Assembly: GCA_022823185.1 (NCBI GenBank)
Contig: JAJDXQ010000030.1
Span: 115,702-179,701, forward strand
DNA from: Caldilineaceae bacterium
GTDB lineage: Bacteria > Chloroflexota > Anaerolineae > Caldilineales > Caldilineaceae
Direction of reading: 5' to 3'
Length of the DNA stretch: 64,000 bases
Made by a program: the position numbers and the translations under genes. Below the pieces are notes generated by a model. That model made no database searches and was not told where the DNA came from. It saw only the letters and a list, made by a program, of their open reading frames with translations. Position 1 is the stretch's first letter; each line of letters opens with the position of its first letter. Positions 28,184-36,966 of this stretch are shown in pieces.

Positions 28184-29470
28184 ATGTTTTTTGACCGAGC
28201 AAAGATCCACGTGCAGGCTGGAGCGGGCGGCAACGGCATTGTCGCGTTCCGCCGCGAGAAATTTGTGGCCAAAGGCGGCCCGGCCGGCGGCAACGGCGGG
28301 CGCGGCGGAAGCGTTTTTATCGTTGCCGACGCGAACATCAATACGCTGCACGCATTTCGTCGCAACGTTCATTATCGGGCTGAGCGGGGCCGCCACGGGG
28401 GCGGCACCAAGAAAGTCGGCGCGACCGGAGATGATCTGCTGATCCAGGCGCCTGTGGGGACCGTGGCGCGGATCGCGGATAGTGAGATTGTACTGGCGGA
28501 TCTGGTGCGGGACGGTCAGCGGGCGCTTGTCGCCAGGGGCGGGCGCGGGGGGCGAGGAAATGCTGCATTCAAGAGCGGGAGGAACCGTGCGCCGCGGCTG
28601 GCGGAGAATGGCGAAGTAGGCGAGGAACGCTGGCTGGAGCTGGAACTGAAGATTGTCGCTGACGCCGGAATCATTGGCGTGCCCAATGCGGGCAAGTCGA
28701 CGTTGTTGAGCGTCATCAGCGAGGCCACTCCCAAGATAGCCGAGTATCCGTTCACAACGGTTGTCCCCAACCTGGGCGTGGCGGAGGTGAACCACGTTCA
28801 GATCGTGTTTGCCGACATTCCCGGGCTGCTGGAAGGGGCGCACGACGGCGTCGGTCTTGGGCTGGAGTTCTTGCGTCATGTTGAGAGGAGCCGAATTCTG
28901 GTGCATCTTCTGGACGGAGCGAGCCCCGATCCGGCCGGCGATTTTGCGGTGATCAACCAGGAGATAAGACTCTTCAACCCGACGCTGGCGGATAGACCGC
29001 AGATCATCGTGCTCAACAAGCTGGACCTGCCGCAGGCGCGGGGAACCTGGCCGCGCTTGCAGGAGGCGCTGGCAGAGTCAGGCTGCCCCATGTTCGCGAT
29101 CAGCGCGGTGACGGGGGAGAATGTCCAGCAGCTGCTATACGAAGTGAAGGGGCAGTTGGAAAGGTTGCCGGACCCCGCCGAGACGGACGAGGCGGAAGAG
29201 CTGCCGACGCTTGCGCCGGTCGAAGATGAACGCTCGTTTCGGGTCACTCGTCTGGAGGCGGATATGTGGCAGGTGCAGGGCGTCGAGATTGAGCGGGTGG
29301 CACAGATGACGAATTGGGACTACTACGAGGCAGGTCTGCGCTTTCAGCGGATCCTGTCTGCGATGGGGATATCCGACACATTGCGGGAACAGGGGGTTCA
29401 GGACGGAGACACGGTTGTGATTGGCGAGACGGAACTGGTGTGGGGATACGAGAATGCGCTGGGAGAGTAA
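28184..29470 (+). CDS. obg: GTPase Obg/CgtA
   Basis: A 428-residue ribosome-associated GTPase. The glycine-rich Obg fold fills residues ~1-157 ([14 protein letters not shown]). The G domain has G1 [10 protein letters not shown]3 D-I-P-G-L, G4 N-K-L-D and G5 S-A-V-T-G. A C-terminal OCT domain (~345-425) ends with E-L-V-W-G-Y-E. It functions in 50S assembly and stress signalling. nadD follows on the same strand after 131 bp, a common Obg neighbourhood. Confidence 0.97.
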   Translation: MFFDRAKIHVQAGAGGNGIVAFRREKFVAKGGPAGGNGGRGGSVFIVADANINTLHAFRRNVHYRAERGRHGGGTKKVGATGDDLLIQAPVGTVARIADSEIVLADLVRDGQRALVARGGRGGRGNAAFKSGRNRAPRLAENGEVGEERWLELELKIVADAGIIGVPNAGKSTLLSVISEATPKIAEYPFTTVVPNLGVAEVNHVQIVFADIPGLLEGAHDGVGLGLEFLRHVERSRILVHLLDGASPDPAGDFAVINQEIRLFNPTLADRPQIIVLNKLDLPQARGTWPRLQEALAESGCPMFAISAVTGENVQQLLYEVKGQLERLPDPAETDEAEELPTLAPVEDERSFRVTRLEADMWQVQGVEIERVAQMTNWDYYEAGLRFQRILSAMGISDTLREQGVQDGDTVVIGETELVWGYENALGE

Positions 29471-29601
29471 GGGCGCAGAATGCAGGCGGCAGGTAGCAAG
29501 CGACCGGATACGGCGATGGGGATGCGATAGGGCCGGTCAGCCCGGGGAAAGGAACGGGGGCGCCAGGTTCAGGGATTGCGGGCACTGAGCCATAAAGAGG
29601 G

Positions 29602-30264
29602 ATGAACGCAAGAGACGGGTTGGGCGGCAGGCGGATTGGCATTCTCGGAGGCACCTTTGATCCGATCCATGTTGGGCATCTGATTTTGGCGGTTGAGGCT
29701 CGGCATCAATTGGGTTTGGACAGGATCGTCTTGGCGCCGGCGGGGGATCCTCCGCACAAGCCGGACAGCCCGATCTCGTTGCTGGAGCACCGGTTGGCGA
29801 TGTGCCGGCTGGCGGTTGCCGACGACGATGAAATCGGTATCAGTCTGATCGACGCGGAGCGCCCCGGCCCCCACTACACGTCGGACATGCTGCGGCTATT
29901 CCGCCAAGAGATTGGGGAGGCGCCGCAACTCTTTTTTCTGATGGGTTTGGACAGTCTACGGGATCTGCCCACGTGGCATGAGCCGGCGTGGCTGGTGCGA
30001 AACTGCCGCCTGGTTGCGCTGCGGCGCCACGATGTCGAGATCGATTGGGTCCGCCTGGAAGCGGAACTGCCAGGCGTGCGCGATCGGGTCATTGTGTTGG
30101 ACATGCCTGAGGTGGAGATTTCGAGCAGGGATTTGCGGGGCCGCGTTCGGACGGGACGGCCGATTCGCTACCAAGTCCCCGGTGCGGTCGAACGGTATAT
30201 CATTGACAAGGGATTGTACCGTTCCCAGGGGCCGACATTCCTGAAGGGGCCAAGCACAGACTAA
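29602..30264 (+). CDS. nadD: Nicotinate-nucleotide adenylyltransferase NadD
   Basis: 220 residues. Transfers AMP to nicotinate mononucleotide in NAD synthesis. The nucleotidyltransferase motif [11 protein letters not shown] is near the N-terminus, and the C-terminal [13 protein letters not shown] motif (ISSTxIR-like) is present. In this protein the usual S-T is replaced by S-R-D. The gene converges with the S41 peptidase gene. Confidence 0.95.
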   Translation: MNARDGLGGRRIGILGGTFDPIHVGHLILAVEARHQLGLDRIVLAPAGDPPHKPDSPISLLEHRLAMCRLAVADDDEIGISLIDAERPGPHYTSDMLRLFRQEIGEAPQLFFLMGLDSLRDLPTWHEPAWLVRNCRLVALRRHDVEIDWVRLEAELPGVRDRVIVLDMPEVEISSRDLRGRVRTGRPIRYQVPGAVERYIIDKGLYRSQGPTFLKGPSTD

Positions 30265-30284
30265 AGAGGCAGGTCTCTTTTATT
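30263..30284. terminator. Weak bidirectional terminator between nadD and the S41 peptidase
   Basis: AAAGAG (30263-30268) / CTCTTT (30275-30280) with a 6-nt loop, lying exactly between convergent genes. The stem is short and AT-rich, so this is tentative. Confidence 0.35.
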
Positions 30285-30296
30285 CACTTCCAGGCG

Positions 30297-31601
30297 CTAT
30301 TCGCTCGTCACAAAGTCATGCGGCGCCGCATTGAGGAACGGGGTTGCATAGGTATCGACGCCCAGTTGTTCCAGGGCTTTGAGGAACTGGGCGTCTTCAA
30401 TCGCGCTGAACTGTTCCGGCGTGAGTTTGCTGAGCAGTTCGGCGTTCACGTGTTTTGCAGTGGCCGGTTGCGGAATTTCCAGATTGGGCGTGATGCCCTG
30501 GCCCTTGATGAGGTTGCCATCCGGTGTGAGCCAGTTGGTCACGCCGAGGAGAATGGCTGAGCCGTCGCTAAGGCCGAACTGGTTGAGGACGGTCCCGGTC
30601 CCAAATGTAGTTTCGCCGATGAGGATTGCGCGCTCGTTCTCCTTGAGCGCGCCTGCGGTGATTTCTCCTGCGCTCGCGGTGCCTTCATTGATGAGGACGA
30701 CCAGCGGCATTGCGCGGGCGTAACCGAGGCCGCGGGAGCGGTGGACGGTTTGGTTCTGGTTGGCGTCCGATTCGATCAGGATCAGGTCTCCTTGCGGCAG
30801 GAACTGGCTGTTGGCGCGGATGGCCTGTTGCAGGAATCCGCCGGGATTGTTGCGCAGGTCGAGGATAATGCCCTGATTGGCGTTGAGTTGGGAGATTTCA
30901 CGGAGGGCGGCTTCCAGCTCCAGGTCTACGCCGGCGGTAAATTGCGAGATGGCGATGTAGGAGATGTCCGTGTTGGGGATAGGCGTCCAGCTTACGCTCG
31001 GCACTTCGATTCGGGCGCGAGTGATTGGGACCGTAAGGGGTTCCAAGGTATCAGGGCGGCGGATCGTGAGCACCACTTCGGAATTTGCCGGGCCGCGGAC
31101 GAGAAAGATCACCTGGTCCAACGTTTTTCCTTCGACTGGTTCACCGTCCACTTCAAGGATAATGTCTCCGGCAAGGATGCCGGCCTGTTCTGCGGGCGAG
31201 CCGGTAATTGGCGCTACGATCAGTACATTGCCCTCTTCCATGGAGACGTAGGCGCCTATGCCTTCGAAAGAGCCTTCCAGACTGGTTTGGTGCAGTTCGA
31301 GGGCGTCCGGGGGGAGGAAGGTTGTGTGCCCCTCGTCGCCCAGCGAGGCGAGCATTCCTTCGATTGCGCCGTACGTCATGGCGGTGAAGTCGACGCGTTC
31401 GCGATCGACAAAGTGGGCGACGACGTAGTCCCAAGCTTCCCAGAAGACGGCGAACTCGGAAGGTCGTTCTTCGGCTGCGGCGGCCGTGCGAATTGAGTAG
31501 CCGGAGATTGTGCCGCCGGCGAAGGAAAGGGCCATCAGCCAGACAACAAGCAGGGTCAGGAACAGACGTTTGGCCAGTGCAGTTCGAGTTGTTCGCAACA
31601 T
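30297..31601 (-). CDS. S41-family (C-terminal processing) peptidase with PDZ domain, catalytic Lys replaced
   Basis: 434 residues with an N-terminal membrane anchor or signal (residues ~10-37). A PDZ domain spans ~105-195 (G-I-G-A-Y-V-S; S-P-A-E-Q-A-G-I-L-A-G-D-I-I). The S41 core spans ~210-400, with D-L-R-N-N-P-G-G and the Ser310 motif G-T-A-S-A-G-E. In Prc/CtpA enzymes a lysine 25 residues after the serine (T-F-G-K-G) completes the dyad; here that position is Thr335 (T-F-G-T-G). The protein may be inactive, use another base, or bind without cleaving. Its place as a monocistronic extracytoplasmic protease-like gene is otherwise ordinary. Confidence 0.88.
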   Translation of the reverse strand: MLRTTRTALAKRLFLTLLVVWLMALSFAGGTISGYSIRTAAAAEERPSEFAVFWEAWDYVVAHFVDRERVDFTAMTYGAIEGMLASLGDEGHTTFLPPDALELHQTSLEGSFEGIGAYVSMEEGNVLIVAPITGSPAEQAGILAGDIILEVDGEPVEGKTLDQVIFLVRGPANSEVVLTIRRPDTLEPLTVPITRARIEVPSVSWTPIPNTDISYIAISQFTAGVDLELEAALREISQLNANQGIILDLRNNPGGFLQQAIRANSQFLPQGDLILIESDANQNQTVHRSRGLGYARAMPLVVLINEGTASAGEITAGALKENERAILIGETTFGTGTVLNQFGLSDGSAILLGVTNWLTPDGNLIKGQGITPNLEIPQPATAKHVNAELLSKLTPEQFSAIEDAQFLKALEQLGVDTYATPFLNAAPHDFVTSE

Positions 31602-32130
31602 TCGAATCGATCCGTTTTTGAAGTCGAAAGCGCCGCGGCGTATTGTGCTGAGCGTGGCGAAAAAGGTCAGGCTTCTCGAGCCTGAAAGAGGGCTATCAGA
31701 AGTATCGGTTAGGCAGTATTAAATGGCAAGCCCCGGAGTGTGTTTCGCGTCTACGTTGGGGCTACGACCAGCCTATGATTTTTGCATAGCAGAGTTGAGC
31801 AGTTCCCAACAATGCGGGGAACACGGCGAAAAAGGGACAGTTTCGACGGCGCCGGGAGGAGAAGGAGGACAGGCGATCTTTTCTGGCCAAAAAAGAACTG
31901 TCCGACGGTACGGGCCAGAGAAAGGGGCCTGTGTAAACGTCGGACAGTTTTTTTCTTCAGCGACGGCGCGTTTGGGTTGCTGCAGGCGTTTGGCCGAGTA
32001 TCGAGGCCGATTGCCATTTGGGAGCGCAGGAAAGTTCACGCACCGTGCAGACTGAGGGCAAGCCGACGGCAACTGTTCGCTCGCAGGAGGAGCTCAGCAG
32101 AGCCGACGGTTTGCGCACTCGTTGTTTAGC
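31602..32130. other. Gene-free gap with an inverted repeat
   Basis: About 530 bp between two minus-strand genes. Several overlapping small frames exist in all directions but none looks like a protein. The notable content is the inverted repeat at 31896-31949. Confidence 0.6.
31896..31954. terminator. Inverted repeat flanked by A/T runs, possible bidirectional terminator
   Basis: AACTGTCCGAC (31896-31906) pairs perfectly with GTCGGACAGTT (31939-31949). The right arm runs into seven T residues on the plus strand, and the left arm runs into a T-rich tract (TTCTTTTTT) on the minus strand. The 32-nt loop can itself pair through GGCC/GGCC. A partial third copy of the motif (GGGACAGTTT) lies at about 31834. 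It could terminate transcription of the lipoprotein gene (32131-32667, minus) before the S41 gene. Confidence 0.5.
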
Positions 32131-32667
32131 TTAGTTCATGCTGATGGAGACCGAGCCGGAATCCTGAGCGACGCTGACGCTGGCCGGGAGCATGATGTTC
32201 TGGGCCAGGACGGCATTGATCTGCGCGTTAACCGGAGCGAGCAGCGCTCCACCGACAGCCATGCCACCGGCGCCGGCCGAGTGGAGGTCGACCATCAGGT
32301 GGCCATCGCTAACGCCCAAGTTGCCGACGAGGTCGAGCGTATTCCCCATCATGCTGACGCCGTCTTTGAGTGTAACACGGAAGTGCATGGCATCGGGCTC
32401 GATCCACACGACGACGGAGTCGACAGGCTGATTCGGGCCGCTGTTCGCTTCAAGAGCCTTTGTGACGTAGCTGCTGAATTCAGATTCGCTCAGCGTCACC
32501 TCGCCCATTGTAAGAGCGCCGATCAGGGCATCCTGGGCGGACAGGGCGGCCTCGTGTGAGATTTCGACGTCGCGATCGGGCGGAGCGGCGGGTGCAGTAC
32601 ACGCACTAACTACGACCAGCAGCAGAGACAGTACAACGAGTGAGATGAATGGGGTTCGTTTGTTCAT
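32131..32667 (-). CDS. Small lipoprotein of unknown function
   Basis: 178 residues. A signal peptide with lipobox V-V-S-A-C is followed by a short Ala/Pro linker and about 150 residues of unrecognised sequence. The mature part has a repeated use of Ser/Val with few charges, suggesting a beta-rich fold. Probably anchored outside the cytoplasmic membrane. Ribosome site AAGGAG lies close upstream of the ATG (minus strand, GAGCAACAGAACC leader). No functional link with neighbours is visible. Confidence 0.7.
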   Translation of the reverse strand: MNKRTPFISLVVLSLLLVVVSACTAPAAPPDRDVEISHEAALSAQDALIGALTMGEVTLSESEFSSYVTKALEANSGPNQPVDSVVVWIEPDAMHFRVTLKDGVSMMGNTLDLVGNLGVSDGHLMVDLHSAGAGGMAVGGALLAPVNAQINAVLAQNIMLPASVSVAQDSGSVSISMN

Positions 32668-33392
32668 GGTTCTGTTGCTCCTTGAGAGAATTGGGTTAAG
32701 GGAACTTTAACTCTTGATCTCATCATAAATTGGTAGAGAAACAATTAAATGATGACCATGAGTCATATCGTCTCACAAGAACATAACGAGCGCAAATCTG
32801 AAAAAACGGGTCGTTGGGCTAAGGATCGACTCTTTCGCACTTTTGTCTGAGGGACTGACATCCAGTTTGCGACACTATCTTCTCACAAGAACAATTCTTG
32901 TACAAACCTGAGAAAACAGGCGGCGCCTTCTCGCATGGGTCCTCTTTGTGAAAAGCCCTTTGGCTCCTGAAGTTACGGACCACAATCTGCCAACTTTGAG
33001 ATAGTCAGGTGAGATTTACAGAAGCCCAGCGCCGGGATACGCTCTGGGAGAGGGCATCTGGCACAATAATACACGTGACAGGCGAGGCTGTCAAGCCTGA
33101 TTCAGGGTTGATATAGCCCTGAGTTTCAGGGGCGGGACTTGGGGCGTAGACAAAGCTTTTGCGGGTTGGGGGCGGTTGGAATTTGCCTGTTGGTGGACCG
33201 TGAGGCGCTTCGGGCGCTGTCGCGTTCGGAGGCAGGGGCAACGTAGGCGGCCCGGAACAGTCACAGGGAATCGGCTACGCGGCCTATCCTCGCTTTGCCG
33301 AAGGGAGAGACTGGCAAGAGAGTCCGTGCGTATGGAAAGACGGCGGCAGATATTGGAAATTTGTTGGGCAGCCCTGCCAAGTGGTTTCAGAC
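32668..33392. other. Gene-free gap with an imperfect direct repeat
   Basis: 725 bp, more AT-rich at its left end than the surroundings. Two related ~49-bp segments start at about 32765 and 32875; both contain TCTCACAAGAAC (32771-32782 and 32881-32892), exactly 110 bp apart, followed by A-rich sequence. I see no gene, tRNA or convincing RNA structure. Confidence 0.6.
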
Positions 33393-33902
33393 TCAATCAC
33401 CTTCTTCATCCAGCATATCGACACCCGCCAGTTCACGATCCAGCAGATAGAGGCCTGGTTTGAAGTCGCCGATGAGGCGGAGCTTTTGCACGAGGTCATC
33501 GACCAGCTCCTCCTCCTCCACTTGTTCATCGACAAACCATTGCAGGAAGCTATCGGTCGCGTAATCGCCTTCCAGGCGGGCCAGTTTGACAAGGCGGTCA
33601 ATGGAGGCGGTTACTTTCTGTTCATGTCTGAGCACGCCTTCCATGACTTCCTGCGGAGAGCCGAAGCCGCCTTCCGGCACGGGGACAGAGAAGAGCTCGA
33701 CACGTCCGCGGCGGCTGTGTATGAAGTGGTAGATTTTCATGGCGTGGGCCATTTCTTCTTCTGCATGGTTGCAGATCCATTGGGAAAAGCCCTTGAGTCC
33801 CAGTCCCTCGAAGTAGTCGGCGGCTGCAAGGTAGGTGTAGTGGGCCTGCAGTTCCATATTGATCTGTTGATTCAGGGCGCTTTGCACGTTGTCGACAAAC
33901 AT
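33393..33902 (-). CDS. ftnA: Non-haem ferritin (FtnA-like)
   Basis: 169 residues. Ferroxidase-centre residues are in place: Glu in N-M-E-L (helix A), Glu and His in A-E-E-E-M-A-H (helix B), Glu in R-H-E-Q-K-V (helix C), and E-Q with following Glu residues in V-D-E-Q-V-E-E-E. Stores and detoxifies iron as a 24-mer. No haem-ligand methionine of bacterioferritin is seen at the usual place. It lies downstream of a cation efflux gene on the same strand with 236 bp between them. Confidence 0.93.
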   Translation of the reverse strand: MFVDNVQSALNQQINMELQAHYTYLAAADYFEGLGLKGFSQWICNHAEEEMAHAMKIYHFIHSRRGRVELFSVPVPEGGFGSPQEVMEGVLRHEQKVTASIDRLVKLARLEGDYATDSFLQWFVDEQVEEEELVDDLVQKLRLIGDFKPGLYLLDRELAGVDMLDEEGD

Positions 33903-34138
33903 GTGTCGATTCCTTTCCGGTGAACACTTAGGGTTGGTCGGTGAACGGCGAATGCGAAGGCCGGGAATGCCGGCGCCTTCATGGCTTGGCGCGTCGTCAA
34001 GAGTCTTGCGCCGTCAACTTGGCGCATTGACGCAGAGGAAACGCCTCGATCGGGAGAGGCAGGCGGGACACGGGGCGCGTGCAGTCAAGATGGTCACGGG
34101 CGACGGGAGAGTCGTCTGGATGGCCGGCGACTTCGTTG

Positions 34139-35107
34139 TCAAACGTGGGCTTCCACCATGCTGCAATCGCCTGGGTATTCGATTTCGATGGTGATGTGAG
34201 TCAGGCGCAGACCGTCGAGCTCTTCGCGTGCCCGCTGCTTGATTTCACGAATCTGGTCCTGGTCGGCGGACGGGTTGACGACGAGATGGGTGGACAGGAC
34301 GTGATGGTTGCCGTCCAGCGACCAGAGATGGGTATGGTGGCAGTCTTCAACCTGTTGGATGTTGCGTAGGCGCTGCGCCAGCTGAGACATATCGACGCCT
34401 TCGGGGGCAGCTTGCAGGAACAGTTCAGCGGTCTTTCTCAAGTGCCCAAGCACATTGTAGAGAATGTACAGGGTGATGAGAAGGGACAGGATGGAGTCCA
34501 GGATGAACAGATCGACGAAGAGAAGGGTGATGCCAACGATAAGGACTGCGACCCAGCCGAGGACGTCCTCCAGCATGTGCCACATGGCGACTTTGGCATT
34601 CATTGTGCCGCCGCCCTGGAGGCGCCAGGCGGCAGCGCCATTGACGGCGATGCCGCCAATGGCAAGCAGAATCATGCCGGGCGCGTTGGTGGCTTCGGGG
34701 TTGAGGAGGCGCGGGACCACCTCTGACAGTACGAAGAGCCCACCGGCGATGAGGACTACAGCATTGATGAAGGCGGCGAGCAGAGACAGGCGGCCATAAC
34801 CGTAGGAGTAGCGGGCGGGCGCCTCTTTGGCAGCGTGCTTCTCCAGGGCCCAGGCCATGCCGAGCGCGATGGAGTCGCCTAGGTCGTGCAATGCGTCGGA
34901 AAGGATGGCGACGCTGTTTGTCAGGTATGCCCCGATGATTTCAATAACGGTGAATCCCAGATTGAGAAAGAAAGCGGTGCGCAGGTTGGCCGAATCGCCG
35001 TGATGATGGTGAAACAGATGATGGCTGTGGTCATCTTCGCGGCTGTGTTGGTGGCTGTGGCCATGTTCGCGGCTGTGTTGGTGGAAGTGGTTGTGCTCGT
35101 GACCCAT
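34139..35107 (-). CDS. Cation diffusion facilitator (CzcD/ZitB-like zinc exporter)
   Basis: 322 residues. The first 40 are extremely His-rich (about 15 His), a metal-sensing or loading tail. Six membrane helices follow; the intramembrane site is S-D-A-L-H-D-L-G-D in helix 2 and H-M-L-E-D in helix 5, the H/D set typical of Zn2+/Cd2+ exporters. A C-terminal cytoplasmic domain (~230-310) has the His-rich D-C-H-H-T-H-L-W metal site. Works as a proton antiporter in the cytoplasmic membrane. Confidence 0.93.
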   Translation of the reverse strand: MGHEHNHFHQHSREHGHSHQHSREDDHSHHLFHHHHGDSANLRTAFFLNLGFTVIEIIGAYLTNSVAILSDALHDLGDSIALGMAWALEKHAAKEAPARYSYGYGRLSLLAAFINAVVLIAGGLFVLSEVVPRLLNPEATNAPGMILLAIGGIAVNGAAAWRLQGGGTMNAKVAMWHMLEDVLGWVAVLIVGITLLFVDLFILDSILSLLITLYILYNVLGHLRKTAELFLQAAPEGVDMSQLAQRLRNIQQVEDCHHTHLWSLDGNHHVLSTHLVVNPSADQDQIREIKQRAREELDGLRLTHITIEIEYPGDCSMVEAHV

Positions 35108-35393
35108 CTGAGGCCCCCAAGTACTACGGCGTCGTGCCCAATAGGGTCAACGCGTCGTGTTTCGCAGAACAATGTTGCCCCAACCGGCCGCTTTTGGCCA
35201 AAAACGGGGTCGGCTACAGTCCTGGTCGGATCGTGGGCTGCGAAGCCCTGTTTTGGGCAGCAGTCAGAGAGGGGTGGGGGGTAGAGGAAGGAATCCGGCC
35301 CTGTTGTGAGCCGGCGGCGAAGCGCCTGGGCGGTTGCCGCGCGGGCTGGGGGCGCTGTGTGGGCGGCGCGATCGGAGGCAGAAATGCAGACTC

Positions 35394-35528
35394 TCAGGCT
35401 TTGGTCTTTGCGTCCTCATTGCGCTTGTCGAGCAGGCGGCGCACGTCGCGCAGGCTGAAGAACAGGAGTGCGGAGGCCGCCAGAAGACCCATCAGAAGGA
35501 CAAGCTGCATAAGACTCACGAATTCCAT
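35394..35528 (-). CDS. Small single-span membrane protein (44 residues)
   Basis: Starts MEFVSLMQLV. One hydrophobic helix (residues ~3-22) is followed by a charged Arg/Lys/Asp tail (R-D-V-R-R-L-L-D-K-R-N-E-D). The positive-inside tail suggests an N-out topology. It resembles the tiny unannotated membrane proteins common in bacteria; no family recognised. The ATG is preceded by a CCCCGACAAAATG context in the opposite sense and no strong ribosome site, so expression is uncertain. Confidence 0.4.
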   Translation of the reverse strand: MEFVSLMQLVLLMGLLAASALLFFSLRDVRRLLDKRNEDAKTKA

Positions 35529-35649
35529 TTTGATCCCCGACAAAATGTTAGGACAAGCCGTGCGCGATAAATCGTGTGGCACAGTATATCACTGCAGAGC
35601 GGAGTGTGAGGCTGGCTATCGGGGGCAATTGGCCGCTGCACGGGTGAAG

Positions 35650-35688
35650 AAAAAAGCAAGCCTGGGTTAACCAGCGGATTAACCCAGG
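35650..35688 (-). terminator. Intrinsic terminator of the DUF72 gene
   Basis: On the minus strand, immediately after the stop codon: a perfect 10-bp stem CCTGGGTTAA / TTAACCCAGG (plus coordinates 35661-35670 and 35679-35688), 8-nt loop, followed by CTTGCTTTTTTC. Confidence 0.75.
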
Positions 35689-36585
35689 TTAACTGTCTCC
35701 TGGCGGCGAGAAAAGAGATAGCTGCCCGCTGTCGTCTTCCTCTGGCGGCGGCAAGGGATCGGGATTCCAGTCGGGGAGGGGCAGGTACTGGCCGATGCGG
35801 GCGCGCAGGCGGCGCGCGGATTCAGGGGCGTGGCCTTCGAGGGGGTTGTGCACATAGCAGAAGACGTCTACGCCGCTTTTGAGCAGGTCGGCGATACGTT
35901 TGGCCCATTTGTCGAGCAGCTCTTCCTGGGGCCGCCGGATGCGTTTGTCGTCGGGAAGCGGGTCCCGGTCGTTGCCGATGAGGCGGATGTGCAGCGGAAG
36001 GCGCGTGCCGGTGATCCGGACGGCTTCCTGCCAGTTGGCGAAGGTATCGGGCTGACCGGCGCGTTCGACGACGACAAAGCCGACGCCTCGGTCGAAGAGG
36101 AAGCGGGCGAAGGCGGTCGTCATGAGGTCGAAGGCGCGGACTTCGATGGAAAGAGGGAGCGCGGGCGTCGCGGGCGCGAGGGCGTCTACGAAATTGGCGA
36201 GTTGACGGCCGCCATTGGCGCGGGTAAAGGAGGCGGGGAACTGGATGAGGCCGGGGCCGGCGGCAGGGCCGAGGGAACGGATGACATCCAGATAGGCAGC
36301 TGTAATCCGCTCAACGCTCACCAGCCGTTTTTCGTGCGTGATTTCACGGGGGGCTTTCAGAGAAAAAGTGAACTGTTCGGGCACGTTCTCGAGCCAGCGG
36401 AGAAGGGTTTTGGGCGGGGGCAGGGCGTAGTAGCTGGTATTGGCTTCGACGGTGTTGAAGTTTGCGGCGTAGTGGCTGAGCTGCCGGTCGGGCGGCGTGT
36501 TGGGGGGGTAGAAGACGCCGCGCCAGTCGGGGAAGCTCCAGGAGGAGGTTCCGATGCGCAGAGTACCCAAGTCATTGGCGCTCAT
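35689..36585 (-). CDS. DUF72 (YecE-like) family protein
   Basis: 298 residues of the DUF72 TIM-barrel family: G-T-S-S-W-S-F-P-D-W near the N-terminus, F-N-T-V-E-A-N-T-S-Y-Y, F-S-L-K-A-P-R-E-I-T-H and, late, a Y-V-H-N-P-L-E-G-H-A-P segment. Members are widespread and of uncertain biochemical role. It ends exactly at an intrinsic terminator and is divergent from amt. Confidence 0.9.
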   Translation of the reverse strand: MSANDLGTLRIGTSSWSFPDWRGVFYPPNTPPDRQLSHYAANFNTVEANTSYYALPPPKTLLRWLENVPEQFTFSLKAPREITHEKRLVSVERITAAYLDVIRSLGPAAGPGLIQFPASFTRANGGRQLANFVDALAPATPALPLSIEVRAFDLMTTAFARFLFDRGVGFVVVERAGQPDTFANWQEAVRITGTRLPLHIRLIGNDRDPLPDDKRIRRPQEELLDKWAKRIADLLKSGVDVFCYVHNPLEGHAPESARRLRARIGQYLPLPDWNPDPLPPPEEDDSGQLSLFSPPGDS

Positions 36586-36966
36586 GGTTGTAACATTCGG
36601 GCAGTTCTGGCGGGGAAGGCGGCCAGAAAGGAAGCATCATTTTCAGGACCGCTACTCCTTATGTGCAATATGCACAAAAACATGCTTTCAACTTCATGCA
36701 GGATTGGCAGTGGCATTCGTTTTGCGATCAGGTATCCTTGCTCGTAATCGCTGGTTTGTGAACTGTTTGGGGCGCCGGCACAGCGCCGGGCAGCGTTCTG
36801 CTGGGCTTCTCCATGCTGGAAGCGCAAACCTGTAGGTTCAGTTTGGCTCATCTGCGCCACGGCGTACGCGAGTTGCGATCAGCCCCAGGGAAGCGGTCGC
36901 TGCGCAGGACAGGTGGAGGATGGGCACTTTTATTTCAGGTCTCACTTGAGGAAGGAGAACTATCCG
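36586..36966. other. Divergent control region between DUF72 gene and amt
   Basis: 381 bp. It should hold promoters for both genes. I see no clear consensus pair; a TTGCGA-17-TAATCG arrangement near 36720 is a weak candidate for amt. GGAAGGAG just before 36967 fixes the amt start. Confidence 0.4.
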
